A DNA stretch of 64,000 nt, taken from Nereocystis luetkeana (lineage: Eukaryota; Sar; Phaeophyceae; Laminariales; Laminariaceae). This document shows positions 33,660 to 63,505 of the stretch, in pieces; the first letter of the stretch is position 1; each line of letters begins with the position of its first letter. The notes beneath the pieces were generated by a model that worked only from the letters and a program-made list of their open reading frames with translations, was not told the DNA's origin and ran no database searches. A program made the translations under genes and the position numbers. The DNA lies in the NCBI GenBank assembly GCA_031213475.1, contig JARUPZ010000021.1:1240001-1304000 (forward strand). Reading direction: 5' to 3'.

Positions 33660-33822
33660 GTTTTATCTTGTGTGCGCTTTCTCCGTCTCGTGTATTTTGA
33701 GGCAGCCGAATTTTCGTTTTTTTTTTTGTTTTTCGGATCTTCCTAGGGCTCCAGCACCTTTGTGTGACCACGGACTCCTTCGTCAGAGAGTTAATGTGAG
33801 AACAACAACAACAACAACAATA
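33660..33822 (+). mobile_element. LINE 3'-end fragment with (CAA)n tail
   Basis: Shares TGTGTGACCACGGACTCC-type sequence, a GTTAATGTGAGAACAACAAC end and a (CAA)6 tail with the two longer LINE copies. Only the 3' UTR remains. Confidence 0.55.
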
Positions 33823-33892
33823 TGGTATACATACCCGGTATTTGCAACGCAATGTCCTCGTCTAGTAGGTAGTGTATCTCTCTATTACGGGG

Positions 33893-33993
33893 GACCATAG
33901 TAAATAGGACCCATGGTACACACAAAAAACTATTTATTCACCAAGTTTTACCACCAATATTCGGTCCCCTATTAATTATGGTCCCCCGTAATA
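33893..33993. mobile_element. TA-flanked TIR MITE
   Basis: TATTACGGGGGACCATAGTA at the left and AATTATGGTCCCCCGTAATA at the right; same family as 30501. Confidence 0.85.
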
Positions 33994-34599
33994 ATATGAA
34001 AAATCGCAAGGACACTGAGCGTGCTGGCTGTCGATGGGTTTACTAATAGAGAGGCGAAAACACGCACATGCACCTGGTAAGGACCAGGTATGGTATGATA
34101 CGTTCGTATACCGTACGTACTGGTACATAGAGTGTGTTGTGTTTGTCTTATCTCCACATTAACCCGCCCTTTCCACCCAGCCACAGCCACCACGTGCAGT
34201 GTCCGTACTAACATTTCGTTGTTATTTCTTTTTCCTCTCTGATCATGCATCGCGCGTGTGCTAGGCCGACAAAAATTGACAATCCCCCCATACCGCACTA
34301 CTGCTGTAGTCCGGACCTGGTGCCTGGCACGTATTTACAGTTTTTCTGTGGCCACAGACTTGATTTGTTAGGCCCACACTTCCTTGCTTTTTTTTCGGGC
34401 CCACTCCTCAGGATGACCGCGGCATCTGTGACACCGATCCACATTCTCACCACCCCTCGACTTTATAGGATACCTTAGCGCGTAAGAGCACCGATCAATT
34501 ATTTTCTAGGATACAGTGTAGAACTCGGGGGAATTGGGGTGACCCACGTGTGGTTCCAGTACCAAGAGAAGGGAAATTTCGAGCACTGCCCAAAAATAC

Positions 34600-35565
34600 T
34601 ACTTTATTAGACCACTGTTGTTGTTGTTGTTGTTGTAGTTGTTGTCTTCACGTTAAATTGTCCTTTCTACCCAGCTTCATCAGTACACCCAGTGTCCGTC
34701 CTGATTCCTTACCCTAGAGATATACTGATTCTGCGGTCACAGACTGAGAGACAGAGGAAGACCAAAAATAAAAACTAAATCGCAAATTCAAGTGTCAAGC
34801 AAGTGCAATGCCAGCGTACCGGGTACGAAAACACAACAACACAAGCAAGACCGGAAAAATAAGAACAAAAAGACAATGAAAACGAAAAACAAAAATCTGA
34901 AATAAAACAAAACAAAACAGAATACAAACGACGCATGGACTTCAGAAAAGCTGCTACCAATAGACGGAAAACATTCGTACTCAGGAAGGGCAGGTATATG
35001 CTGCGCGGACGAAGCAACGCGAAAGAGAGGGAGATACAGGCAAAAGTCTGTAAGAGCTAGTCGAACCGGTACCTAGCCACCCGATCTACCATTTCGTTTC
35101 TGCATTCGTCGACAGCCGTATCAGTACAGCTGCCCCTCCCCCCTCCTTCCCTCCCCTTGTCGCCGTTCTTGGCGTCCTCTGCTGCGTGGTGTAGCTGGCT
35201 CTCCAGTGCTTCGTCCCTGTGCCACCTCGCCATGAAACAGTCCGCCGCTTCGACGACCCCCCGGTACCACTTCCCGCTCTTCTTAGCCGCCCTCGGCCGT
35301 AACAGCGTCTCTACTCTGAACAGCAGAGGGGGGCTTTCCGTGGACCCCTCGGTGGCTTGAAAAGCCCTGAGGCCGTCTGCTAGACATTGGGCCCAGTTAT
35401 TTTCCGGTCGGCCTCCTCCTGGGTTCTCCCCACCAGCCATCGTCCCAAACATCACCCGGCGGGTCAGCCGCTCATTGGTCGTCCGCTGAACGGCCACTAT
35501 GTCCCGAAATATAGGGATAATTAGTAGGTTAACTCGTATTCGTACGCAATCCAAACACTCCTTAT
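34600..35565 (-). mobile_element. LINE (non-LTR retrotransposon) 3' end, minus copy
   Basis: The minus-strand frame ends at 35057 and encodes RRVMFGTMAGGENPGG, GRPENNWAQCLADGLRAFQA and a basic C-terminus. R(R)V.FG...G...GRP..W is the common end of LINE reverse transcriptase polyproteins. The 3' UTR continues to about 34617 and finishes in (CAA)n, seen here as (TTG)n. The copy at 9995 is the same family; this one keeps about 150 more bases on the 5' side. No reverse transcriptase core (FADD box) is present, so both copies are dead. Confidence 0.78.
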
Positions 35566-36831
35566 ACATCGAGACATCAGTGGGGTTTCCGTGGTACGTA
35601 CGTACCAGGTACTGCTGTGCTATAATTTGTACGAGGGTAAGAAAACGAGCACTATTACAAAAAAATACCAAGAAAAGACAGCAAGAAATTTAGAGGAAAA
35701 AAACAAGATAGGGAGCCGTTTCATTAGACTACGTAATGTAGAAAATGCCCCCATTCTCAACTAAGAAATCCAGCCCGGACTAGCTTTACCGTACACTGTG
35801 CGTGTACGAGTACTGCTTTCTTGTACGGGTACTGGTACATACCCTGGTATTACTTTGGTACCTGGTACCTGGTATTCACAGGAGCACGCAGAGCCTTTCT
35901 CGCACGAGGAAGAAAGGCCTTGTCTCGCTTTCATATGAGAGCATTAGACGACAACGTTATAGGGTCTACTGCTGTAGCTGCCGAGTAGAGGGCGCTGGCA
36001 TTGTCAGGGAGCGAAGGGTGCGACACTTGCTCCTGCTGCGGTATCACGATACCAGGTGTACGTGTGTTTTACGTGCCGTTTCCATGTGAAGTTCCGAGCC
36101 GAGTTGGGCAACACTCCTGCAGCAGAATCATACAATCACAACCGTTACTCAATGCAATCGGATTGAAACGTTGCGTCCAACGGAACATTGAAAACAACTG
36201 AGCACCTATCTAGAGGTAGTTACTCTTCCCGCAAAGTCGTGTAGTAACCAGCTACCCTATCATGGCAGAGCTTTGCACATGTGGTTTTCAATTTCGACGC
36301 ACGCAAGTTACTGCGAAACCAGCAAGAAATGCTGCTGTTTTCACCACAGCGGTCACGGTACGTAGAGCAAACAGGAGTCTACAAGCAGTAGTATTAATAG
36401 GATGCGCACCTTTTTTTAGTCTTCTGATCCTTGCGCTTCTGGCGCCGCTGACGACGTGTCTCGAGCTCAGAGGTCATGGCTCTGCGGTTGGAACAAAAGG
36501 AGTTGACGTGTCCAGGGGTCCTGCCGTAGTAGGGTGTCCTCAAAGGTCGAGCTTGTCGGAAAAAAAGGCAGTGAAAGGGAGGGGAGTTGTGTTGTTGTGT
36601 TGTGCTGGTTGCGTTCGTTCGTTGAACCTGCCTCCGGGACGCGGAACGGTCCGTGCGGCTCTCGCATTTCGGACCAAAACGCCTACCAAAACAATGGAAA
36701 CCCTCGCACCAGAGATTCGCTTTCATGCTGTTGTGGCCGCTTGCTACGTACCAGGTACGCGCTACGGGTACTACTTATCTTGGCCTGCGCTGCTGCTGTT
36801 CCTCCTGCGCTTCTCTATATCCTTGCCACTC

Positions 36832-37284
36832 ATGCGTTCACGATTTGCTGGTGTACTTTTTTCGGGCTACGGCGTCCGCAGCTCGTCCGCGTTTGCTTTC
36901 TCGCTCGCAACAGCAGGAAGCGGCGCAATTAGACACACGACAACTACATTCACAGCAGAAGCTGCTGCCACATCTGCTCCTTGCCGTGGCGACACTGCCA
37001 CCCCCGGTCCGTTGCGACTGCACAATGACCCAGCGCGGTCGTCGTGCTTCCATGTGCACCATCGAAGGTCATCGTCGCCCTTCTTGATGAGCTCTGTAGC
37101 GAGCACCACGGACGTGGGGATGGGGCAAGATGCAGGGGAGATGTTTGACGTATTCTTGGCCCCGAAGTCCCTGTCTGCTCAAACCGAGCCTCCCGTACCC
37201 GCCGGGTTCGCGAAGGCTCGGGGCCTGGTGCATGCCGATGGCGACTGGCATCGAAGCGTTCACATCTGGCTGCACAACTCGAAG
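36832..37284 (+). CDS. Nudix exon 1 (residues 1-151)
   Basis: From Met at 36832 (or Met at 37087) to HIWLHNSK, donor GTTAGT. Conserved coding begins at about GEMFDVFLAP. The N-terminal part has SSSAFAF at residues 17-23, loosely like the ASAFAP cleavage motif of heterokont plastid presequences. Confidence 0.82.
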
Positions 37285-40200
37285 GTTAGTTTTGGCGCTC
37301 TCTGCCGTTTTCGGCTTCCTGGGATTGTCGCGCGTCGATGCGAGGTCCAGTTGAGTAGATCATGAGGCAATCGAATGCCTATTGTTGACCCTTTTAGAAC
37401 CGCAGTCCCGATTTGGGGACAAACTACTTGAAATTTCAGTGGATTGTACACGAAATGAGACTGCAGTTCTAAAAGGGTTAACGGTTACGGTATGTACTGC
37501 AATACTCCTATTAATCGAACCACTCAATCTTTGAGCGTGCTCGGTTGGTACATCCCTGGCCTCTCAGAGCTCCCACTTCGAAACCGCCTCCTTTCATCAC
37601 TTGCCGGACCTTCCAGCGGGTCTTTGTTTCCTCCGTTTCTCCTGGCACTCTCGGTCCTTTCTCCCTTTTTTCTTCTTTCGTTTCGTGTGCGTGCGTGTAC
37701 TCCGAGTACGGCAGCGCGGGCGAGCGCGGCACCGTCGCGGGTGTCAGCGGGTGGTGGCGGGTAGAGGGGGGGTTGCAAGGAGCACGGTCGCCGTTTTCGT
37801 GGCTAGGCGTCGCGTGTGCCTCGAGACACGAGGGAAGCATGAATGGGCTCTGTCTGGTCTCCATTTGTGATTTTTGATGGACGTGCGAGTTATAAGGGTC
37901 CTTCGGGATTGCAAGATAATATTCAAGCGGTGCTTGTTTTTGCGACCGGGCTGAAAATCACAGAGGGAGGTACCCAGTCGAACATCAGCATTGTCGAGCT
38001 GGCGAACGACGGCCACGGTGAGCACCGGGCTTAACGCGAGGCGGGCGACGGGGCTGACTGTGGCAGAGAGTGAGGAAAGCTTTACCCGGACCGCATCGGT
38101 GGCGAGGTGGTCGCGAGAGGGGCGGGTGGCGTACGAGGCGGGGAGAGAAATGCTCTGCTGTTGTTTTTTTGTTTTTTTTTCACCGGTGCAAGGTGTTCCA
38201 ATCAGGTAGAAAATTATTACACGAGAGGGACGGGGATTTTTTTTCCCCGATTTTTTCGGTTTCTTTGGTACCTGGTATTGTTTTGGCGGTGCTGCTATGC
38301 CGTGCTGTGCGTTGTCTTTTTTCGTAATTACAGCACATCAAAAGAAGAAAAAGTACGTACGCTACCTGGGGTATGTACGTACGTACGGCAACCGCCAGGG
38401 AGACGAAGCGTATGTGACGTCCGAGTTGTTTTCTTCTGAACCATGACGGGGGGACTCTTGGCATTATCAAGTCGCCAGTTTGCAACTATGATCATAAAAA
38501 AACTATACCAGGTATTCGATCATGGACCACGGTCTGCTTCGCATAGAAATTGATGTACTTTTCCTTCCTGAGCGAGCGTAGCGGGCGGCGTAGGCCGCCC
38601 GCGGAGCGAAGCGCCTTGTACATCATACTTGTACAGCAACTTACCAGCCTTATGTACAAAGCTACGAGAACAGCAGTACTTTTGTAATCCGCACGGAGCG
38701 ACTACATACGCACTACACACAGCAGTGCACTACGTTCTGCCAGACCCGACGGGGTTTGCATATGTACCGTGCTCCGCACATTAGAGTAGTCTACCTCGTC
38801 CTTCTCAGAGGCCCTAATTGCAGTACCACCTTGTAAATAACCTCATACTATACCACTGCTGTCTGATTGGTCGGGGCGGGCCTGTCGGCCGGAAACTTTC
38901 TTTATTGGCGAAACACCACCGAAACACAGAGATGAGCCGCGCGACTGCACCTGGCGACCTCGATCCCCCCAAAGGGCCAAGGTTAGGGTTGGGATTGCGT
39001 TGGTGAGGTCTGGGCCGACGTGTACGAAGGTCGACCAGCAGGTAGAAGTTTACCAAAATGTGTTGCACGCGTCTAGATAAAATGTGTTGCACGAGTTTAG
39101 TTAAGTAATGCTGCACGCACTCAGTTGTCTTTGCCCTTCTTGAAGCTGCTCCATCCTATTGCTAGCCGTATCTCAGATCCGGGTTCACTTATTTACGAGA
39201 TGGTGTTGTGTTTTGGGTTACCCCGCACTGCTGCTCTGCTGCAGGTGGTGCTGCGTTCATACTGGTGTATTACACTTCGTACTGCTTGCTGCTCATCCTC
39301 TGTGAACAGCAGCAGTAGTATGTTATACAAGGTGCTTCGCTCCGCGGGTTGCCTACGCCGCCCGCTACGCTCGCTCAGGAAGAAAAAATACATCAAATTA
39401 TGCGAAGCGGACAGAGGTCCATGACTGAATATACTACTTTTCATAATTGATTCTAGTTGCAAACTGGCGACTTGATAATGCCAAGAGTCCCGCCGCCGTG
39501 CTTAGAAAACTGCTCGGACACCACATACGCTTCGCGTCGCGGATGTCGTACGTACGTACATACCCCAGGTAGGGTACTTATTTTCTTCTTTTGATTTGCT
39601 CTATGTCTATACTCGTATGCACGAAAGAGAAAGCACAGCACGGCACAGCAGCACAGCAAAAACAATGAAAATGAAACCGAACAATCGGAAGAACAAATAA
39701 TCCCCGTCCCCTCTCGTGCAATAATTTTCTGCCTGATGCTCGAACACCTTACACCCGGTTACAAAGAAAAAAAGAAAAAAAATCGAACACAAGAGGTTCT
39801 CTCTCAGCCGCGTACGCCGCCCGCCCCTCTCGCGACCATCTCGCAACCGACTCGGTCCGGGTAACGCTTTCCTTCCTCTCTGCCACAGTGAGCCCCGTCG
39901 CACACCTCGCTTGAAGCCCGGTGTTCACCGTGGCCCTCGTTCGCCAGCTCGACAAAGTTGGTGCTCAGAATGCGTCGCTTTCATTGATTTTTAGTTTCGT
40001 CGCAAAAATAAGCACCGCTTGATTTTTTTTTTTGCATATCAAAACGATCCTTACATACTCGTGCATAGTATAACCGGAACCACATCAGAAGGCCAGACAG
40101 AGCCCGTTCATGCTTCCCTCGTGTCTCGAGGCACACGCGACGTCTAGCCACCGAAACGGCGACCGCGCTCCTTGCAACCCCCCCTCTGCCCGCCACCACC

Positions 40201-43200
40201 CGCGACTGTGCCGCGCTCGCCCGCGGTGCTGTGCTCGGAGTACACGCACGCATACGAAACGAAAGAAGAAAAAAGGGAAAAAAGACTGAAAGTGCCAAGA
40301 GAAACGGAGAAAACAAAGAACCGCTGGAAAGGTTCGGCAAGCAATAAAAGGAGGCGACTCCCAAGTGGGAGCTCTGAGAGGCCAGGGATGTACCAACCGA
40401 GCACGCTCAGAGAGTGATATATCTCTTGAGTAGTTCTATGATATTCATACGCAAGAGTGTTTAACTGGCATGTAACGTATCTTTTAGGCGGCCGGCACCG
40501 GACGAGGTCACACAAAGGCAGAGAATGATGCTTGGTCAAACTATGATACACATCGGGTTGCATTGTCTGGGATGATGCGTTTCGCGCGTCACTGCGCGCT
40601 ACTCGTCGGGTATCGTCCATTCACAGGGCCAAGCCGTGGCTACATATTGCCGCCCCTCCTACGAGTATCGCAGCGAGCGTTTCGCTCAGCCTAAACCCAA
40701 ACTATTATGAAATGTGTCAAGCACCGGTATATCGCTTTGCTATATACTGCTCTATACGATAGTTATTGTCTGTTGTTCTCACATTCTTACTGCCCCCCAA
40801 CGACCGATGCATTTGTTGCCGTCCCTGCCTCGCCTCGTCGTTACCGTATGCCTTCAGGGCGAGCTGGTCTTGCAGAAGCGCTCGGCCTCGAAAGGTAATT
40901 CGGTGGGTCGTGCTTGCTTGGCTTCATCACTTGGTGTTATGTGATTGGTTAGGTCATGCTTGTTTACTTCGTATTGTGGTAGTTACCTTGATCATGCTTG
41001 TTGGCTTGACATAATGCTAAGTTTCAACAGTCTAAATAGTCTAGATACCAGGTACATACCGACGGGTAGAAAGAACGCTTCAATGCGAACCACACACACA
41101 TACCAGGTACATGGTATTTTGCTCCATTTTTATCGGGATGCGGACGGGTAAAATATACCAGTAGCTCACACTTTATACTTCTGTACAGAACCCCAATACT
41201 TAGTAATCACCTATTTCCAAGTTTTTAGTCCCCACAACGGGAGTACAGTCCTAAACGAGTTAACCGCACCGCAGTACAGATAGCTGCCCCTCGCGGGAAG
41301 GGTGTTTGGTTCGGTCAACCTCCGCCGTTGTGTCCGTTCTCCGCTTCGTGCATTTCTGTATAACACCTCCACAGATACATTCCCGGGTATGTGGGACGTG
41401 AGTGTGGGTGGACACTTCACGGCGGGAGACAGCAGCCTAGAGACGGCCGTCAAGGAAACCAGCGAAGAGCTGGGGTTGGATTGCGACGAGACCAGCCTTC
41501 GGTTCGTCTGCACGGTGGCTACGACCGCCACGGGCAGCACGCCTTTGCACGGCGACTTCGTCTGCAATGAGTACAAGGTGCAAGTCTGCCAGTAGTAGTT
41601 TGAGCTGCGCCTGATGGGACTGGTTTATCATATATTCGTAGTTGAGCTGCGCCTGGTGGGACTGTAGTACGTAGTTGAGCTGCGCCTGATCAGCTGCTGT
41701 ACGTAGTTGAGCTGCGCCTGATCGGCTGCTGTACGCAGCTTCGCCGCGCCTGATCGGCTGCTGTATGTAGTTGGGTTGCGGCTGGTTGAATCTTGACCCT
41801 TTAGTCACCGGGAAAATGATTCAACTCTTTTTTTTTCTTCTTTATCCCATTCACTGCCTTCGCCCTTCTTTTCTCTCTCCATCCTGACAGTAACTCAGAC
41901 CCGAGGTCACTGTGTAAGCTCTCATTCCGCCTCCCCACCATCGTTGGTGCCTTGCATTTTTACCGCGAGAAGGCTGCAGCCCTTTCTTCCCTCGTCGACT
42001 CGCGTCCGATTTTACCTTCATATGTACCCACGCTACAAAGGCACTCTCAGCAATCGGTTCCTTTTTAGTTCCGCGGATGAAATCAAACTCTCATCACGGT
42101 GATATTTGAACTCGGGTACGAATGCTAGTAGCATTCGAGGCTAACCGCCAGACTAACGGGGCGACCGGGTTGTAATTCCAAGTAATTTTTCCTCCACACG
42201 TGGATGCAGTTGAAAACATTTCTTGGCCTGCCCGGCCGGCAAGTTTTCGAACAGTGGCGTAGGCGTATTCTTGCTGCTGTCTTTATTTTGTGTGATCTGA
42301 CGTCGCGTGGCGTTTCTGTTTGTGCGTAGCGAGCGTCGAAAAGAACCACCACCGCGTGTGGAAACCCCATGTGCTGCCTCGGGTCACATTGGCATGCCGT
42401 AACGTATACCGTATAGCACTATCACACTAGGGTGATAATATAGCACACCTCCTGGGATGAATTTCAGAGACGATTTTTTCGGAAGCATGCCTCAAGGGGG
42501 GCACACACAAACGAAAATGGCGGCCTTGGGAATACCTTGTCGAGGTCTGTCCAGATAGACTGTTGCGTCGCTCGGCGTCTGCACCCTCCACGTTCTCGGG
42601 AAAATCAGCTTGGATATTCGTCCGAAGAGGTGCGCTACCTTGACCCTTTTAGGACTGCAGTCCCGTTTTGGGGGCAAACCAGTCAAATGTCAAGTAGTTG
42701 TCCCCAAAACGGGACTGCAGTACTGTAAATGTTTAGGGGGGTGCGCTACCTGTTGTAGGAGAATCAGTGTCAACGGGGGGCGCGGTGCTAAAAATTGGGA
42801 GGAATGCAAGAGCGGCGGATTGGTCGTGTCAGAGTGAAATGGTGACCCACGGCACCCGCTCATGATGCTTGCCTCATCAGCAGCCCTCGCGCGAAACTGT
42901 TGAGTCGGTGTAGAGAAATATTGAACACACCACGACACTTGTTCACGTATACATATTTGGGAAGTGCGGTGAGCTGAAACCCGTTCAGGACCGCACTTTC
43001 GTTTCGAGGACAAAACACTTGAAATTAGAGTGAAACATCTTCTAATGTACAGTGCTGTTAATGGAAGGGTTACCCATCCGCCGAAGGATAAAAAATTAAA
43101 TAGGTGGAATGTAGTCTGAAGCTCAACGGCTTGCGTGTTCGGATATGTCAGCCTTCGACTCGACCGGTGCACTTCAGGACATTTATCTGCTGCGGTACGA

Positions 43201-43628
43201 CGGGCCAGTGACCGACCTGAAATTCGACCCCAGCGAGGTGGAGGATGTCAAACTTGTGCCGATGGAACAGCTCAAGGACGTATTTGCGGCGCAGGTCAGG
43301 TTTATGGCAGCTTCCCCTTCCATCTGTTTTTCTCGAGTTGTGGTTTCTTCTCAGCGTAAAGCTCGTAGCGTATCAGGTTTCTTCAACCAGGTACGTCGTA
43401 TAGTAGCGGTGTGTAGCGTGCCTACGTTGCATTTTAACGCCCGCAGTTTGTGTCCCACCGATGCGCTCGACGTGTCCTCTTGCTATTATGCTTGGGAGCG
43501 CTACGTATTTTGCGTGTGCTGACGATGTGAGCCGTCACCGACGATCGCTTGTCGGCTTTTCGGGCAATCGTAGGGTTTGCGGTCGACAACCCTGACGATT
43601 TTACCTGGCTTGCGGCAACTACTGTCCG

Positions 43629-43692
<64 letters not shown>

Positions 43693-43975
43693 CGTCGTCG
43701 TCGTTATTGCTGTTGCTCTCCGACGAACGTATGGCCATAATCTACAGTAAGTCTGTGGTCGCAAGGCATCCCATTAACCACTGTGTGTACACTCCGCTAC
43801 AAGATTAGTGAAAAACAACCAGACCTGCGCGCAACACCTCACGCTGTGTCGCCTAACGCTGTGTTGCCGCGCGCGCGATGTCTCCCTTGCCCCTCCGCAG
43901 GACCCAACCTATATCCCGAGGCCAGACCACTACGTCGAACCTCTCTTCAAGGCGTTGAAGGAGGCGGTTCAATAG
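36832..43975 (+). CDS. Nudix hydrolase, IPP-isomerase-like subfamily, 5 exons
   Basis: Nudix enzymes cleave nucleoside diphosphates linked to another moiety. This subfamily resembles isopentenyl-diphosphate isomerase and the N-terminal domain of plant NUDT3-like proteins; the substrate cannot be told from sequence. Joined exons: 36832-37284, 40858-40894, 41375-41577, 43178-43294, 43901-43975, all GT-AG, 885 nt in frame (294 residues plus TAG). Features: GLVHADGDWHRSVHIWL, LVLQKRSASKDTFPGMWDVS and the Nudix box at 176-198 (GHFTAGDSSLETAV, then KETSEELGL). The box has D for the first E and K for R, but keeps the metal-binding EE pair. The end, DPTYIPRPDHYVEPLFKAL, is typical. A second possible start at 37087 gives 209 residues, close to the bacterial length. 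The extra 85 residues are Ser/Ala/Arg-rich with few acids, so they could be an organelle-targeting presequence or 5' UTR. The upstream promoter was not identified. Confidence 0.9.
37385..37481. repeat. TTAA-flanked palindromic MITE
   Basis: TTGACCCTTTTAGAACCGC at the left and CAGTTCTAAAAGGGTTAA at the right, 100 bases into Nudix intron 1. Confidence 0.75.
37532..38620 (+). repeat. 1.1-kb dispersed repeat, copy 2
   Basis: Same ends and interior as the copy at 25082. It faces copy 3 (39326-40409, minus) across 705 bases, forming a long inverted repeat inside Nudix intron 1. It carries two TACCWGGTA motifs (38269 and 38506) that copies 1 and 3 lack. Confidence 0.82.
39326..40409 (-). repeat. 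1.1-kb dispersed repeat, copy 3 (inverted)
   Basis: Read on the minus strand it starts TGAGCGTGCTCGGTTGGTA and ends GCGAAGCACCTTGTA. The frame SVARWSREGRAAYAA is kept. Confidence 0.82.
40858..40894 (+). CDS. Nudix exon 2 (residues 152-163), 37-nt microexon
   Basis: Acceptor CCTTCAG, donor GTAATT, phase 1. Encodes GELVLQKRSASK, the strand before the Nudix box. It restores the reading frame between exons 1 and 3 exactly. Confidence 0.85.
41375..41577 (+). CDS. Nudix exon 3 (residues 164-231), Nudix box
   Basis: Acceptor CTCCACAG, donor GTGCAA. Encodes DTFPGMWDVSVGGHFTAG, the Nudix helix ETAVKETSEELGL, and HGDFVCNEYK. Confidence 0.92.
41590..41775. repeat. Tandem GTAGTTGAGCTGCGCCTGAT repeat
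   Basis: About five units of 35 to 45 bases start just after the Nudix exon 3 donor. Units include GAGCTGCGCCTGATCGGCTG with decayed flanks. Confidence 0.8.
41822..42170 (-). mobile_element. tRNA-derived SINE, minus orientation
   Basis: Head on the minus strand: GGTCGCCCCGTTAGTCTGGC, a stem-loop CGAATGCTACTAGCATTCG, and GAGTTCAAATATCACC as a decayed B-box. The body is shared with 30620-30995, and the A-rich tail is at the left end. Confidence 0.75.
42640..42735. repeat. TTAA-type palindromic MITE
   Basis: TTGACCCTTTTAGGACTGC and AGTCCCGTTTTGGGGGC at the left; GTCCCCAAAACGGGACTGCA at the right. A decayed relative lies at 42988-43072. Confidence 0.7.
43178..43294 (+). CDS. Nudix exon 4
   Basis: Acceptor CACTTCAG, donor GTCAGG. 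Encodes DIYLLRYDGPVTDLKFDPSE and EDVKLVPMEQLKDVFAAQ, matching the second half of the Nudix fold. Confidence 0.92.
43628..43692. repeat. (GTT)n microsatellite in Nudix intron 4
   Basis: About 20 GTT units followed by four GTC units. Poly-Cys and poly-Thr frames through it are artefacts. Confidence 0.95.
43901..43975 (+). CDS. Nudix exon 5, terminal
   Basis: Acceptor CCTCCGCAG. Encodes DPTYIPRPDHYVEPLFKALK and EAVQ, then TAG. Confidence 0.92.
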   Translation, partial: DPTYIPRPDHYVEPLFKALKEAVQ

Positions 43976-44948
43976 GGGAGCGAAGTGGACATCAAATACA
44001 GCCATCAATTAGTGCTGTTGCTGTGCATCACATCCTGCCGCTGCTGGCGCTTTCTCCAGCGCGGCACTGCCTTGTTTCGTTTTATTTCGCTCGAGTCGGC
44101 TACGGCATAGATGGGAGTCGCGCTTCTTTATTGTGCAACACATAAGTAGAAGCACTTGCGTCGGAACACGTGTTTCGGACGATCTCGAGAAGGGTTCCGT
44201 GCGAGACCCGGGCGCCGATGGATGTGCTGTGTTCGCGTAAGGGTCCAGGAGTGCCGTTGTCTTCGAGGTAGTTGACTTTAATGAACATCTCACCCCCCGA
44301 CCTCGCTTCAAACAGTGACCCCGTAGCGCTGTAACCTGAAGTATGCCGAATACACAGTATTTTGTTTTTTTGACGGTGCGTTGTTGCACGATGTGCGCCA
44401 CGCCTATCGTGGGTACCCTACGTACAGTGGTGCTTACAACTCTGGCCGTGAATGCAAGGACCGCTAGGTATTGGTATTTTCCCCCCGATGTTTCTTGTAT
44501 GTCCGCCCAGAATGGCATATATGAACGCTGTATACCCGCGCTGAGGTAACCTCATGCAAAGCGCTCATGTGCGCGGCAGAGCAGAATGCCGAATACTTTG
44601 AAACACCCCGTTCCAGCACTGCCGCGCTCTGACGGTTGATAGTGCGTGTATATAAAAGCTATCCGCCCTGGGTTGACATCAAACAGAGGGCTTAAAACAC
44701 GCGGCGGAGCAGAGCAGAATGCCGATTTACTTTGAACACCCGGTTCAACCATATAACCAAAGCCGTGTGCTGACGGTGGCATCCGTAGGAGTCCTCCGCA
44801 AAAGCGATTCCCGGCGACGGTACTTGTACGCCTTCTAGGAAACCTGTTTCGGCTGTTCTGAGCGCGACACGCTTGTACCCGTTGGCGCACACTGCAGGAT
44901 GAGCGCTTCGCGGCGACGTTACGCCTCCTTGGATACCCGTTTGAGCTG
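43976..44948. other. Convergent intergenic region, Nudix and EML genes
   Basis: About 1 kb between the two stop codons. It should hold both 3' UTRs. A TIR MITE remnant (CTCTGGCC family) lies at about 44430-44530. Two direct repeats, near 44570-44650 and 44700-44760, share GCGGCAGAGCAGAATGCCGA-like sequence and AACACCC. No gene recognised. Confidence 0.55.

Positions 44949-63505
<18,557 letters not shown>

Larger units (their letters stand above)
27848..36831. other. Intergenic between the divergent ABCF and Nudix genes
   Basis: About 9 kb without a recognised host gene; the promoters of both genes should lie at its two ends. It holds a diverged copy of the ABCF exon 1 region, several MITEs, a SINE, a CACTA-like TIR element, a LINE and its 3'-end fragments. 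The frames at 31307-31744 and 36262-36830 show no known domain. No confident TATA box or other promoter motif was identified. Confidence 0.6.

Noticed and set aside
36262..36831. N-terminal extension of the Nudix frame to Met at 36262
   Set aside because: Open, but contains dispersed GTACCAGGTAC-type non-coding sequence and no conserved residues; later Mets are more likely starts.
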